This document shows positions 44,700 to 52,651 of a DNA stretch of 64,000 bases, piece by piece. The position numbers and the translations under genes are program-made. How positions within the stretch are numbered: position 1 is the first letter of the stretch; each line of letters opens with the position of its first letter. Origin of the DNA: Virgibacillus sp. 7505 (GTDB lineage Bacteria; Bacillota; Bacilli; Bacillales; Amphibacillaceae). The stretch is from contig NZ_NPBF01000028.1 of NCBI RefSeq assembly GCF_002272135.1, positions 124,001 through 188,000 on the forward strand, given 5' to 3'. Under the pieces are notes generated by a model. The model was given only the letters and a program-made list of their open reading frames with translations, made no database searches and had not been told where the DNA came from.

Positions 44700-45164
44700 A
44701 TGGTTAACGTACTAGAAGGAAATGTAGTAGGATCAGATTTGAAAATTGGAATTGTTGTGGGAAGATTTAATGAGTTCATTACGAGCAAACTGTTGAGCGG
44801 CGCAATTGATACGTTAAAGCGTCACGGTGTCGATGAAGCAAAAGTGGATGTTGCGTGGGTACCTGGAGCATTTGAAATCCCCCTTGTAGCTGACAAACTT
44901 GCTGAAAGCAAAAAATACGATGCTGTGATTACATTAGGCACAGTTATCAAAGGCTCTACACCGCATTTCGATTATGTGAGCAATGAAGTGGCAAAAGGAG
45001 TAGCAAGTGCTTCCAGTAAGGCTGGTATCCCCATTATCTTTGGTGTACTGACAACTAATACAATCGAACAAGCCATTGAGCGTGCAGGTACGAAAGCAGG
45101 CAATAAAGGCGCAGAAGCAGCTGTTTCTGCAATAGAGATGGCGAATTTACTAAAACAGATCTAA
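44700..45164 (+). CDS. ribH: 6,7-dimethyl-8-ribityllumazine synthase
   Basis: 154 aa. [47 protein letters not shown] and [17 protein letters not shown] are all typical. It condenses dihydroxybutanone phosphate with the aminouracil to lumazine. AAAGGAG precedes the ATG. Last gene of the shortened rib operon. Confidence 0.96.
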   Translation: MVNVLEGNVVGSDLKIGIVVGRFNEFITSKLLSGAIDTLKRHGVDEAKVDVAWVPGAFEIPLVADKLAESKKYDAVITLGTVIKGSTPHFDYVSNEVAKGVASASSKAGIPIIFGVLTTNTIEQAIERAGTKAGNKGAEAAVSAIEMANLLKQI

Positions 45165-45170
45165 GCAAGG

Positions 45171-45202
45171 GAAGCAGGGGGATTAACCTCTGCTTCTTTT
45201 TT
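45171..45202 (+). terminator. Intrinsic terminator after ribH
   Basis: GAAGCAGGGG pairs with CCTCTGCTTC and is followed by T6. Confidence 0.9.
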
Positions 45203-45247
45203 GTATTTAGAAAATAATGTATATTCATTTTGGGGGTGCTTACTTAC

Positions 45248-45814
45248 ATGAAAACACACTATGAATTAAGAGGTGATGGGAACGAAACCAAATTACCTTG
45301 TAAAATACATATCATTGGTTCTGTCGGCAGCGGGAAGACGACTCTAGCTAAGGAGTTGTCGAATATCCTGAGTGCTGACCATCACGAACTGGATAACGTT
45401 GTTTGGAAGCGATCCTCGGCAGGAGACAGACGCCGTTCTGACAAGGAGAAGCGGGAGATCTTGAAAAGTATCATTGATTCTCGTGCCTGGATCATCGAGG
45501 GTGTCCATACAGAGGAGTGGATAGAAGACAGCCTTGTAAAAGCAGAATTGATTATCTTGCTGGATCCGGCATATCGGATAAGAAATAGGCGGATAATCAA
45601 ACGTTTCCTGCGTCAAAAAGTGAAATTGGAGACATCTAATTACACACCTTCCTTTCATATCTTCCTAAAGATGTTCAAATGGAATCGTTATTTTGAGCGT
45701 ACGACTAAGCCATTTATCTTTGAGAGTTTTCTTACATACGGTCACAAGATGATTATTGTAGAGAACAAATTGGATGTGATAGAATACTTGACCTTTTTAA
45801 AAAAGCAAATCTGA
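45248..45814 (+). CDS. P-loop kinase-like protein (adenylate-kinase related, FlaR-like)
   Basis: 188 aa. Walker A IIGSVGSGKTTLAKEL and a later LIILLDPAYRIRNRRIIKRF resemble the small P-loop proteins annotated as DNA topology modulation protein FlaR or adenylate kinase-like. The aspartate in DHHELDNVVWKR and the IIEG motif (AWIIEGVH) fit a kinase of unknown substrate. ATG at 45248 follows GGGGGTG. No operon partners. Function uncertain. Confidence 0.8.
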   Translation: MKTHYELRGDGNETKLPCKIHIIGSVGSGKTTLAKELSNILSADHHELDNVVWKRSSAGDRRRSDKEKREILKSIIDSRAWIIEGVHTEEWIEDSLVKAELIILLDPAYRIRNRRIIKRFLRQKVKLETSNYTPSFHIFLKMFKWNRYFERTTKPFIFESFLTYGHKMIIVENKLDVIEYLTFLKKQI

Positions 45815-45861
45815 AGCAGGTTAATAGCCTGTTTTTTTATTTTTGGAAAAATGATACAGAA

Positions 45862-45917
45862 ATTACTTTGACACGCAGAGTAATATGTTTTATGATTACT
45901 TTATCAGATAGAGTAAT
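45862..45917 (+). promoter_or_regulatory. PadR operon promoter with two identical palindromic operators
   Basis: TTGACA (45868-45873) and TATGAT (45891-45896) are 17 bp apart. Two inverted repeats with the same arms, ATTACTTT-N7-AGAGTAAT, start at 45862 and 45895; one covers the -35, the other runs from the -10 across the transcription start. Confidence 0.8.
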
Positions 45918-45937
45918 TTAGAAAGAAGGGGTAGCAT

Positions 45938-46261
45938 ATTCGGAGTGACACAATTCGAGGGCATTTGGATTCCATTATCCTTCGTTTGCTGATGGATGGG
46001 GATAAATATGGTTACCAGATATCGAAAGACATAGCAGCTTGGACGCACGAAGCTTTTCAAATTAAGGAAGCAACACTTTATGCAGTCTTTCAGCGACTGG
46101 AACGACGAGAATTAATCGAGTCTTATCAAGGAGAAAAGTCACATGGAGGCAAGCGGAAATATTATACGATTACGACGCTTGGGAAGGCTTACTTTCATGA
46201 AGCAGCGAAAGAGTGGAAAGAAGCGAAACAATTAATCGATGTATTTATGGAGGGTGTTTGA
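45938..46261 (+). CDS. PadR family transcriptional regulator (probable ATT start)
   Basis: 107 aa. The winged helix reads SIILRLLMDGDKYGYQISKD, IKEATLYAVFQRLERRELIES and GKRKYYTITTLGKAY. The conserved N-terminus IRSDTIRGHLDSIIL begins upstream of the only standard in-frame start (TTG 45965), and the next stop upstream allows no ATG, GTG or TTG. ATT at 45938 has GAAGGGG seven bases before it and is the best start. It probably represses its own operon. It overlaps the HAAS gene by one base. Confidence 0.85.
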   Translation: MRSDTIRGHLDSIILRLLMDGDKYGYQISKDIAAWTHEAFQIKEATLYAVFQRLERRELIESYQGEKSHGGKRKYYTITTLGKAYFHEAAKEWKEAKQLIDVFMEGV

Positions 46262-46710
46262 TGCAGAAGATCAATATGTATGTGGAAGAGCAATTTGCAG
46301 ATTTGCCGGAGACAGAACAGGTAGTGAACTTGAAAGAGGAAATAAAGGATTCGATGGAAGAGAAGGCTGCAGATTTCATGCTGGATGGGAAATCGGAAGA
46401 AGATGCAGTCAATAAGGCAATTGTCGACTTCGGGAATTTGGCGGAAATAAAGAGGGAATTCCAGCTGCAGCATGCACCGCAGAAAACACCAGATAAGAAG
46501 AAGAAGCAAAAAGAAGATATGAGCACGTTGAATCTCGGGTTCTCTATTTGCGGAAGTTTATTGATTATCGCACTGCTCGTTTTTGTGAATTTGTACTATA
46601 CACCATATGAGATTTGGTTTGTCTACCCGACGTTCGCTATTCTTTGGTGGCCGGTGAGTATGGCTTTCGTCTGGATGAAGGCTAGGAAAAGGAAGGTGAT
46701 GCAGCGATGA
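46261..46710 (+). CDS. HAAS-domain membrane protein
   Basis: 149 aa. An N-terminal helical HAAS-type domain (residues ~1-70: INMYVEEQFADLPETEQVVN, AVNKAIVDFGNLAEIKREFQ) of the kind found beside PadR regulators, a Lys-rich linker, then two membrane helices ending in YEIWFVYPTFAILWWPVSM. It starts on the last base of the padR stop codon. GGAGGG is upstream. Likely a membrane partner of the PadR signalling module. Confidence 0.83.
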   Translation: MQKINMYVEEQFADLPETEQVVNLKEEIKDSMEEKAADFMLDGKSEEDAVNKAIVDFGNLAEIKREFQLQHAPQKTPDKKKKQKEDMSTLNLGFSICGSLLIIALLVFVNLYYTPYEIWFVYPTFAILWWPVSMAFVWMKARKRKVMQR

Positions 46711-47333
46711 AGCCATGGAGATTGTTTCTTGCATTTATGCTGCTGAGCCTGGGCGGTTTTTCCGTTTATATCAACTTGATGACTACGCCGCAGGAGATTT
46801 GGTATACGTACAGTTTAGGTGCTAGTATCATCATTGCCCTGCAGATTCTTTTTCCGAATCAACTGACAGTAGTGACGTGGCTGTCGGCAATCGTTGTAGG
46901 GGCCGTACTGGTTAACGAAAATATGTCTGATTCGCCTTCTACACCATGGTATCTCTACACATTAGGTGCTTTGGCGTTATGGGGAACTGCTGTTATGCTT
47001 CGGGGACATCTTGCTAAAATGGGAATTGCCTTAGCTATCAGCTTGGCTGTCTGTGTATACTATTTCGGTCTGCATCAGTATTTTGGTCATGAAACACCTT
47101 GGTACGGTTTTATCATCTTCGCAATGAGCTGGTGGCCGCTATCTATTATAGGTCATCGCAGCTCTAGTTTATTCTTCAGTGTATTGGGGTTTGGTGCACT
47201 CAGTTTGTTCTTCCTGTTTGTGAATATAGCCTATTCTCCATCGGTGATCTGGGCGATTTACCCAATTTTCGCAGCAGCATGGTGGCCGCTGGCAGCATAT
47301 TTCTACAGCTATCGCCGCCACCTCAGCAGATAA
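46707..47333 (+). CDS. Integral membrane protein of the PadR-HAAS operon
   Basis: 208 aa with about seven membrane helices. Its C-terminus (SPSVIWAIYPIFAAAWWPLA) repeats the terminal module of the preceding protein (TPYEIWFVYPTFAILWWPVS), and weaker copies (TPQEIWYTYSLGAS, TPWYGFIIFAMSWWPLS) occur within it. It seems built from a repeated two-helix unit. It overlaps the HAAS gene by four bases. No known function; a membrane-stress or antibiotic response is a guess. Confidence 0.75.
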   Translation: MKPWRLFLAFMLLSLGGFSVYINLMTTPQEIWYTYSLGASIIIALQILFPNQLTVVTWLSAIVVGAVLVNENMSDSPSTPWYLYTLGALALWGTAVMLRGHLAKMGIALAISLAVCVYYFGLHQYFGHETPWYGFIIFAMSWWPLSIIGHRSSSLFFSVLGFGALSLFFLFVNIAYSPSVIWAIYPIFAAAWWPLAAYFYSYRRHLSR

Positions 47334-47362
47334 AAAAGGACACCCTCCGCGGGTGTCCTTTT
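47334..47362. terminator. Bidirectional terminator after the PadR operon
   Basis: AAAAGGACACCC pairs perfectly with GGGTGTCCTTTT. Confidence 0.92.
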
Positions 47363-47364
47363 GT

Positions 47365-48135
47365 TTATCTTGAATACATTTTCTTGGTTATTTTGCTGAG
47401 CAGACTGCTTGGCATGAACTTCATGAGCAAAACGGCTGCGTGAATGTTCGCTGATGGGAAGACGACCCGTTTGCCATTTATAAAACCAAGGAAACCCTCT
47501 CGTGCCACATCCTCGGGTGCATCCCGAAAAGAAGACATGATTTTGTCATTGCCGGCACGTTTAAAGAATTCGGTCTGCGTAGGACCAGGGCAAAGTGCCG
47601 TAACTGTTACACCACTGTCTTTCAATTCCTCGGCAAGTGCTTCCGAATACCGCTGAACGAATGCTTTGGATGCATGATATGCAGCCATATATGGGCCAGG
47701 CAGGAAGGCAGCCATACTGGAAATATTCAAAATGCCATTCGGTACATTCTTGAATGGAGAGTGAATGATATCATCGATGAACAGACGAGTCAGGTTTGCC
47801 AATGAAACCATATTCAGATGCAGCAGTTTTTGCTGGGTCTCAAAGCTCGTATCCTCGAATTTGCCGCTAAGCCCAAAGCCGGCATTATTCACAAGCACTT
47901 CTACCGTTTTTCCTTCATCACGAATCTTTTGGTACAGTTCATATGCACTGTTAGGTACGGACAAATCATGAGGAATGACAGTCACATTCGAATCTTGCAG
48001 TTCTGTTTGCAGGGAGAGGAGTTTGTCCTTGGAACGCGCTACGATGATGAGATCATAGCCCGCCTTGGCGAACCATTTAGCTATATGGTAGCCGATTCCG
48101 CTGGAAGCTCCTGTAATTAGAGCAGTTGGTTTCAT
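47365..48135 (-). CDS. Short-chain dehydrogenase/reductase
   Basis: 256-aa classical SDR. Cofactor motif TGASSGIG at residues ~8-15, NNAG near 87, catalytic Ser in ISSMAAF and YHASK. The C-terminus has a basic, partly hydrophobic tail. Similar to the YqjQ/DltE-like group. GAGGTGAAGCACA precedes the ATG. Substrate unknown. A promoter is visible upstream. Confidence 0.9.
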   Translation of the reverse strand: MKPTALITGASSGIGYHIAKWFAKAGYDLIIVARSKDKLLSLQTELQDSNVTVIPHDLSVPNSAYELYQKIRDEGKTVEVLVNNAGFGLSGKFEDTSFETQQKLLHLNMVSLANLTRLFIDDIIHSPFKNVPNGILNISSMAAFLPGPYMAAYHASKAFVQRYSEALAEELKDSGVTVTALCPGPTQTEFFKRAGNDKIMSSFRDAPEDVAREGFLGFINGKRVVFPSANIHAAVLLMKFMPSSLLSKITKKMYSR

Positions 48136-48210
48136 TGTGCTTCACCTCATTTTGACAATCTTTATAAATATGTACCCTGTTGCCGGGTGGAAAAAACGCT
48201 ATCTGTTTTT

Positions 48211-48240
48211 AGTATACCCTTTGCGGCGTTTGGTTACCAA
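48211..48240 (-). promoter_or_regulatory. Promoter of the SDR gene
   Basis: On the minus strand TTGGTA and TATACT are separated by 18 bp; the -35 overlaps the palindrome TTGGTTACCAA. Confidence 0.6.
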
Positions 48241-48308
48241 CTGGTTGGCGAGGTTTCTCTCTTTAGAAGAAAGGGAAAGGGCTTACAAAGGATAAAGGAG
48301 GGGAACTG

Positions 48309-48512
48309 ATGGTCCAGAAAAACGGTGCTAAAGGTGATAAAGATAAACATGGCTTCTCCAAAGCGGAAAGTGAGAATCGGGAGGAGCAGCTGGAAAATAA
48401 ACAGGATATGCTTGTAGACGATATACCTGTGGATGAAGTAGAACGAGATTTGGAGGATGATCGGCACAAACACCGCACAAAGCAAGCTTCCAATTCAGAT
48501 CCGGAAGACTGA
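48309..48512 (+). CDS. Small hydrophilic hypothetical protein (67 aa)
   Basis: Not recognised. About half of the residues are charged (SENREEQLENKQDM, DEVERDLEDDRHKHRTK), there is no cysteine and no hydrophobic segment, so the protein is probably disordered and soluble. GGAGGGGAACTG precedes the ATG, a very good site, and a hairpin terminator follows the stop, so it looks like a real single gene. Confidence 0.65.
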   Translation: MVQKNGAKGDKDKHGFSKAESENREEQLENKQDMLVDDIPVDEVERDLEDDRHKHRTKQASNSDPED

Positions 48513-48542
48513 ACCTGCATCCATTAGATGCGGGTTTTTTTT
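48513..48542 (+). terminator. Intrinsic terminator after the small hydrophilic gene
   Basis: CCTGCATC pairs with GATGCGGG and is followed by T8. Confidence 0.88.
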
Positions 48543-48580
48543 ATAAAAAAAGCAGATGCGTCATGTAGACATCATCTGCT
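48543..48580 (-). terminator. Intrinsic terminator of the glutathione peroxidase gene
   Basis: On the minus strand AGCAGATG and CATCTGCT form a stem followed by T7. Its 5' arm overlaps the end of the coding region. Confidence 0.8.
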
Positions 48581-49060
48581 TGGCTGGTCGAGCAGTTTTT
48601 CGATTGCAGGCTTCATATCCATCGGACTGGTCTTCGGCGCAAATCGCTCGATGACATTTCCATCAGCATCTACGAGAAATTTTGTGAAGTTCCATTTGAT
48701 ACTCTTGGAGAATAGTCCGCCGGCCTGGCTGGTCAAATGCTTATAAAGTGGGTGGGCATCTGGTCCATTCACCTTTACTTTATCGAACATCGGAAAGCTG
48801 ACGCCGTAATTGCGCTGACAAACAGCTGCGATTTCTTCACTGCTGCCGGGTTCCTGGTTCATAAATTGGTTGCATGGGAAACCTAATATCACGAGACCAT
48901 TGTCCTTATAATCTTTATATAATTCTTGAAGCTGTTCCAACTGAGGTGCAAAACCGCATTTGCTTGCTGTATTCACGATGGCAAGCACCTTGCCAGCGTA
49001 ATCCTTTAAACTGACTTCTTTGCCATCTATCGTAACAGCAGAATAATCGTGGACTGTCAT
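48572..49060 (-). CDS. Glutathione peroxidase family protein (BsaA-like)
   Basis: 162 aa. Peroxidatic Cys in [11 protein letters not shown], a second Cys in FPCNQF, and the WNFTKFLVD motif. In Bacilli, which lack glutathione, these enzymes are taken to be thioredoxin-dependent peroxidases. ATG at 49060 follows GAGGAGGAGAACG. Monocistronic with its own terminator. Confidence 0.93.
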   Translation of the reverse strand: MTVHDYSAVTIDGKEVSLKDYAGKVLAIVNTASKCGFAPQLEQLQELYKDYKDNGLVILGFPCNQFMNQEPGSSEEIAAVCQRNYGVSFPMFDKVKVNGPDAHPLYKHLTSQAGGLFSKSIKWNFTKFLVDADGNVIERFAPKTSPMDMKPAIEKLLDQPSR

Positions 49061-49165
49061 GTCGTTCTCCTCCTCTTGTCTGCACTTCCAATGTAGCATA
49101 AACAGAAAAGAACCGATAACAATCAGTTCCTTAATGATAGAATGTAGAAAAAGGGGGTTGTTTCG

Positions 49166-49534
49166 ATGGAGTTTTTCCTAAAGCGATTTGATCATGTCCA
49201 GCTTGCTTGTCCAAGCGGCAGCGAAGAGCAAGCAAGGGAGTTTTTTGTGGATGTCTTCGGGTTTGAAGAAATTGAAAAACCAGCTAACTTGCGAGCAAGA
49301 GGCGGTGTTTGGTTCAATTGCAACGATATTATTGTGCATATGGGCGTAGAAGAACCTTTTTCACCAGCACGAAAAGCCCATCCTGCTTTTGAAGTAGAGG
49401 GGCTGCTGTCTCTCAGACGTCATCTGGATGAACACCATGTGGATTTTATCGATGATGCTGACTTGCCAGGTGCTGATCGAATTTATGTGAATGACCCTTT
49501 CGGAAACAGATTGGAATTTTTGGAATGGCATTAA
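49166..49534 (+). CDS. VOC family (glyoxalase-like) protein
   Basis: 122 aa. Two beta-alpha-beta-beta-beta units: [20 protein letters not shown] and ending [13 protein letters not shown]. Possible metal ligands are His10, Glu and the C-terminal Glu of RLEF. It could be a fosfomycin-, bleomycin- or dioxygenase-like VOC; specificity cannot be read. Site AAAGGGGG upstream. It ends at a bidirectional terminator. Confidence 0.85.
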   Translation: MEFFLKRFDHVQLACPSGSEEQAREFFVDVFGFEEIEKPANLRARGGVWFNCNDIIVHMGVEEPFSPARKAHPAFEVEGLLSLRRHLDEHHVDFIDDADLPGADRIYVNDPFGNRLEFLEWH

Positions 49535-49562
49535 AAAAAGAACCCCCAGGGGGTTCTTTTTA
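49533..49562. terminator. Bidirectional terminator
   Basis: AAAAGAACCCCC pairs with GGGGGTTCTTTT. Confidence 0.92.
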
Positions 49563-50519
49563 GTTTGCTACTGTTTCGTTTTCTAATTTCGCCAGGCGAG
49601 CTTCCACTTCTTCTTCAGTCAAGCCGTGTTCTGCAACGTACATATTACGAGGAGAACGGCGGCAGCTGTCGGAGCAGCCGCGAAGATATTTGTGCTCATT
49701 TTCTTCAGAGCAGATAATCTGGCGGTTGCAGGAAGGATCTGCACAATTAACATAACGTTCACAAGGCTGTCCATCGAAATAATCTTTGGCAACGATAACG
49801 TGTTCAGTTTGGTTGATCGGCACGGAAATGCGGGTATCGAATACGTACATGCGACCGTCCCAAAGCTTGCCTTGTACTTCAGGATCTTTTCCGTAAGTGG
49901 CAATACCGCCATGTAACTGACCGACATCCTCAAAACCTTCGCGCACGAGCCAGCCGGAGAACTTCTCACAGCGGATACCGCCTGTGCAGTAAGTCAAAAC
50001 GCGTTTGCCTTCTAAGATATCTTTGTTTTCGCGGACCCAGTTTGGAAGGTCGCGGAATGTTTCAATATCAGGACGGATTGCACCGCGGAAGTGACCAAGA
50101 TCATATTCATAATCATTCCGTGCATCCAGAACGACAGTGTTCTCGTCTTGCATCGCTTCGTAAAATTCTTTAGGAGATAGGTAATCACCTGTCACCTCAC
50201 GAGGATCTATATCATCTTCAAGACGCAGCGTCACCAATTCAGGGCGATGGCGTACATGCATTTTCTTGAAAGCATGTCCATCCGCTTCGTCGATTTTGAA
50301 GACCATATCTTCAAAACCTGGTTTCGCGTGCATCATATCCATATATGCTTGTGTTTGTTCAACCGTTCCAGAGCAAGTACCGTTGATACCTTCTTTGGCT
50401 ACAAGGATGCGGCCTTTAAGGCCTAGTTCCTTACATTCCTTCAGATGTTCTTTGGCGAAAGCTTCGGGATCTTCAATATCTACATAGTTGTAATACAGTA
50501 ATACTCGATAATCACTCAT
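49560..50519 (-). CDS. trhO: tRNA uridine(34) hydroxylase (rhodanese family)
   Basis: 319 aa. TrhO/YbfQ-type: an N-terminal acylphosphatase-like domain ([36 protein letters not shown]), a rhodanese domain with active Cys in [11 protein letters not shown], and a C-terminal Cys-rich segment ([27 protein letters not shown]) that may bind zinc. It hydroxylates U34 of tRNA in an O2-dependent reaction. ATG at 50519 follows AGGTGG; the upstream GTG is inside the ribosome binding site. Confidence 0.93.
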   Translation of the reverse strand: MSDYRVLLYYNYVDIEDPEAFAKEHLKECKELGLKGRILVAKEGINGTCSGTVEQTQAYMDMMHAKPGFEDMVFKIDEADGHAFKKMHVRHRPELVTLRLEDDIDPREVTGDYLSPKEFYEAMQDENTVVLDARNDYEYDLGHFRGAIRPDIETFRDLPNWVRENKDILEGKRVLTYCTGGIRCEKFSGWLVREGFEDVGQLHGGIATYGKDPEVQGKLWDGRMYVFDTRISVPINQTEHVIVAKDYFDGQPCERYVNCADPSCNRQIICSEENEHKYLRGCSDSCRRSPRNMYVAEHGLTEEEVEARLAKLENETVAN

Positions 50520-50635
50520 TATTTTTTCCACCTGTCATTTATATTTGCAAGATACAAAATTAGGCGTTATGTCGTTATTCATACTCTTGCAATCAAATAT
50601 TTTAACACGAAAAGAAGTCCAGTACAAATGGAATT

Positions 50636-51604
50636 TTAAAATAGCTTGTTCTTGAAATAATGCCACATGCCGAAAGTGATCAGTACAAGTAGTACGCTCA
50701 CGCCAGCTGTAGTCCAGGGACTGTCTGCAAAGGGTATCGGCAAATTCATCCCGAAGAACCCAGTAACGAACGTAAGCGGAAGCATGACTGTCGAGATAAT
50801 CGTCAAGACATTCAGCTTCTCCGTCGATTTGGCACTGATGATGGAATAATACGTATCCAGGGCACTGTTTACCAAATCACGGAAGGTTTCGGTAGAGTCA
50901 ACAATACGTTCCAGGTGATCAATAAGATCGGTATAGAAGGGCACATTTTCTTCTTTGATATCGAATTTCCATTTGCCATTCACATTCAGGAAAATGCGCC
51001 GCTGCGGCAGAATCACCCTTCTGATCAGGATGATCGTCCGTTTTAGGGCAAGGAATTCCTCCGTTACTTCTTTCACGCCTTCACTATACATTTCATCTTC
51101 CAGTTCCTCGATCCGGATTCCGATACGGTCCAGGACAGGGAAGTATTCATCCGTGATGCCGTCAGCGAGTGCATAGAGAAGGAAGTCAGAACCTTGATTC
51201 ATGTATCGGGAAGAACGGGAGCAGATAGCATCCATCTGGCCGAGCCAGCGAAGCTTATGCTTGTGGATGGTCACGACATAATTCGGCCCCAGGAAAACAT
51301 TCAGTTCGAGCGTCGTGATTTCATTATCACTTTCCTCGTTGTAACGCAGGGCATGGAAGACGAAAAATTTGTATGCATCATAATCATCTACCTTTGCGCG
51401 GGGGCTGTCATGAAGGCAGTCTTCAATTGCCAGCGGATGGAAATCGAATATCCCAGCAAGTTCATGCAGTTCGTGAGACTGTACATCATAGGCATCGATC
51501 CACAGCAGATTGTCAGGATCCTCCAAATGACGATTACTGTCCTTCAAAGAAATATTTGTATGCATCATGTCATTATGATGATCATAAAGATACGTCTTAA
51601 TCAT
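50636..51604 (-). CDS. corA: CorA family magnesium transporter
   Basis: 322 aa: a large cytoplasmic domain, a long helix, then two C-terminal membrane helices with the GMN selectivity motif (FVTGFFGMNLPIPF). Mediates Mg2+ (Co2+, Ni2+) flux as a pentamer. GGGGTGG precedes the ATG. I see no M-box riboswitch in its leader. A strong promoter lies ~55 bp upstream. Confidence 0.94.
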   Translation of the reverse strand: MIKTYLYDHHNDMMHTNISLKDSNRHLEDPDNLLWIDAYDVQSHELHELAGIFDFHPLAIEDCLHDSPRAKVDDYDAYKFFVFHALRYNEESDNEITTLELNVFLGPNYVVTIHKHKLRWLGQMDAICSRSSRYMNQGSDFLLYALADGITDEYFPVLDRIGIRIEELEDEMYSEGVKEVTEEFLALKRTIILIRRVILPQRRIFLNVNGKWKFDIKEENVPFYTDLIDHLERIVDSTETFRDLVNSALDTYYSIISAKSTEKLNVLTIISTVMLPLTFVTGFFGMNLPIPFADSPWTTAGVSVLLVLITFGMWHYFKNKLF

Positions 51605-51658
51605 ATTGCCACCCCTTTCGTTACGTTTATTCTTTCACAATGTTCGTAAGCTATAGTC

Positions 51659-51687
51659 ACTATAAAAAAAGGGGTAAGGACTGTCAA
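51659..51687 (-). promoter_or_regulatory. Sigma-A promoter of corA
   Basis: On the minus strand TTGACA and TATAGT are separated by 17 bp. The -10 is inside the palindrome TATAGTCACTATA, a possible operator. Confidence 0.8.
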
Positions 51688-51689
51688 CA

Positions 51690-51913
51690 GGAATATATCT
51701 TTCTTGAAGAGGGTATAGAAGCTGGCCATGGTGGATAAACTGGAAGTGAATACGTTTGTTTGTCGAATTTTGGAGCAAAAACCGTGACAATAGTCACAGG
51801 TATATATGCGTTGCTATGTAAGCGGATTCTGTTAGTGATACTCTATATGAAAGCGTTCTTATAGTTCGTAGGGCTCATTATTAACTTAATTTGGAGAAAA
51901 AGTTGGAATTGAC
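51690..51913. other. Intergenic stretch upstream of the cold-shock gene
   Basis: About 220 bases with no gene I can support. A short IR, GTGAC-AATA-GTCAC, and A/T-rich spacing are visible, but no open frame with a good ribosome binding site. It separates the divergent corA and cold-shock promoters. Confidence 0.5.
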
Positions 51914-51942
51914 TTGCATTCTTGTTCAAAAAAAGGTACTCT
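51914..51942 (+). promoter_or_regulatory. Promoter of the cold-shock protein gene
   Basis: TTGCAT and TACTCT with 17-bp spacing. A transcribed leader of ~120 nt follows, as is usual for csp genes whose 5' UTR folds in a temperature-dependent way. Confidence 0.65.
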
Positions 51943-52066
51943 TAAGTAGCAAAAGGAAACGGTACGGTTGAATAAATCTTTACGATCTCTTTCACAATAA
52001 GTGGTGTAAAGGTATAACGATTCAATACCTGTACTTTTGTACTTCTATTGTAAGGAGGTCATTTAA

Positions 52067-52264
52067 ATGACTGGAAAAGTAAAATGGTTTAACGCAGACA
52101 AAGGTTTTGGTTTCATCGAAAGAGAGGACGGAGACGACGTATTCGTACACTTCTCTGCTATCCAATCTGAAGGTTTCAAAACTCTTGACGAAGGTCAAGA
52201 AGTTGAATTCGAAATCGTTGAAGGCAACCGCGGCCCACAAGCTGCTAACGTAACTCGTCTGTAA
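52067..52264 (+). CDS. Cold-shock protein
   Basis: 65-aa OB-fold RNA chaperone, with RNP1 KGFGFIE and RNP2 VFVHFSAI. It is abundant in Bacillus and melts mRNA structures at low temperature. AAGGAGGTC precedes the ATG. The long leader and strong site fit high expression. CspB/CspD-type assignment cannot be refined. Highly conserved, so confidence is high. Confidence 0.97.
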   Translation: MTGKVKWFNADKGFGFIEREDGDDVFVHFSAIQSEGFKTLDEGQEVEFEIVEGNRGPQAANVTRL

Positions 52265-52283
52265 TTTCATACAATGACGACAG

Positions 52284-52319
52284 AGGCGCATTCTGGAATT
52301 TTCCAGGATGCGTCTTTTA
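52284..52319 (+). terminator. Terminator-like hairpin after csp
   Basis: GGCGCATTCTGGAA pairs with TTCCAGGATGCGTC, then TTTT. The next gene begins 27 bases later. Confidence 0.8.
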
Positions 52320-52345
52320 TCATTTTTAAGGAGAGATGAGCGCCG

Positions 52346-52651
52346 ATGAGTCAAGATGAGCTATCGAGGAAGATCATTGAAAAATACCAGGAAGATGAAC
52401 GGTTGATGATCCGAATCTTCGCACAATGGTGTACAAATCAAGATCTGGATGCTGTTACCTTATACGAACAAGCCTACCCGAACCAAGGTAAAAATGATGC
52501 GCTGAAAGAAGCTTTGGAAGAAGTCCTGCCTAAGGAAGAAGCCTCTGATATTTCAGACGAAATGGTAATGGAAGTTCTGCAGTTCTTTGGTAATGATGAC
52601 TTGGCATTTGTTGTCGCATCTGCAGCAGAAGAGAGAAAGGGGAATCGATAG
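52346..52651 (+). CDS. Hypothetical helical protein upstream of xpt (101 aa)
   Basis: Family not recognised. The sequence is acidic and predicted helical (KYQEDERLMIRIFAQWCTNQ, ALKEALEEVLPKEEASDISD) with one Cys. It begins directly after the csp terminator hairpin with GGAGAGATGAGC upstream, and xpt begins one base after its stop; the pair is one transcription unit, apparently read through from csp. Confidence 0.75.
   Translation: MSQDELSRKIIEKYQEDERLMIRIFAQWCTNQDLDAVTLYEQAYPNQGKNDALKEALEEVLPKEEASDISDEMVMEVLQFFGNDDLAFVVASAAEERKGNR

Noticed and set aside
51605-51690. M-box (magnesium) riboswitch in the corA leader
   Set aside because: The leader is only ~55 nt and has none of the conserved M-box segments.
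51729-51788. 19-codon reading frame upstream of the cold-shock gene
   Set aside because: No convincing ribosome binding site; no recognisable feature.
52284-52345. Purine riboswitch upstream of xpt
   Set aside because: No conserved purine aptamer core, only a simple terminator hairpin in 60 bases.
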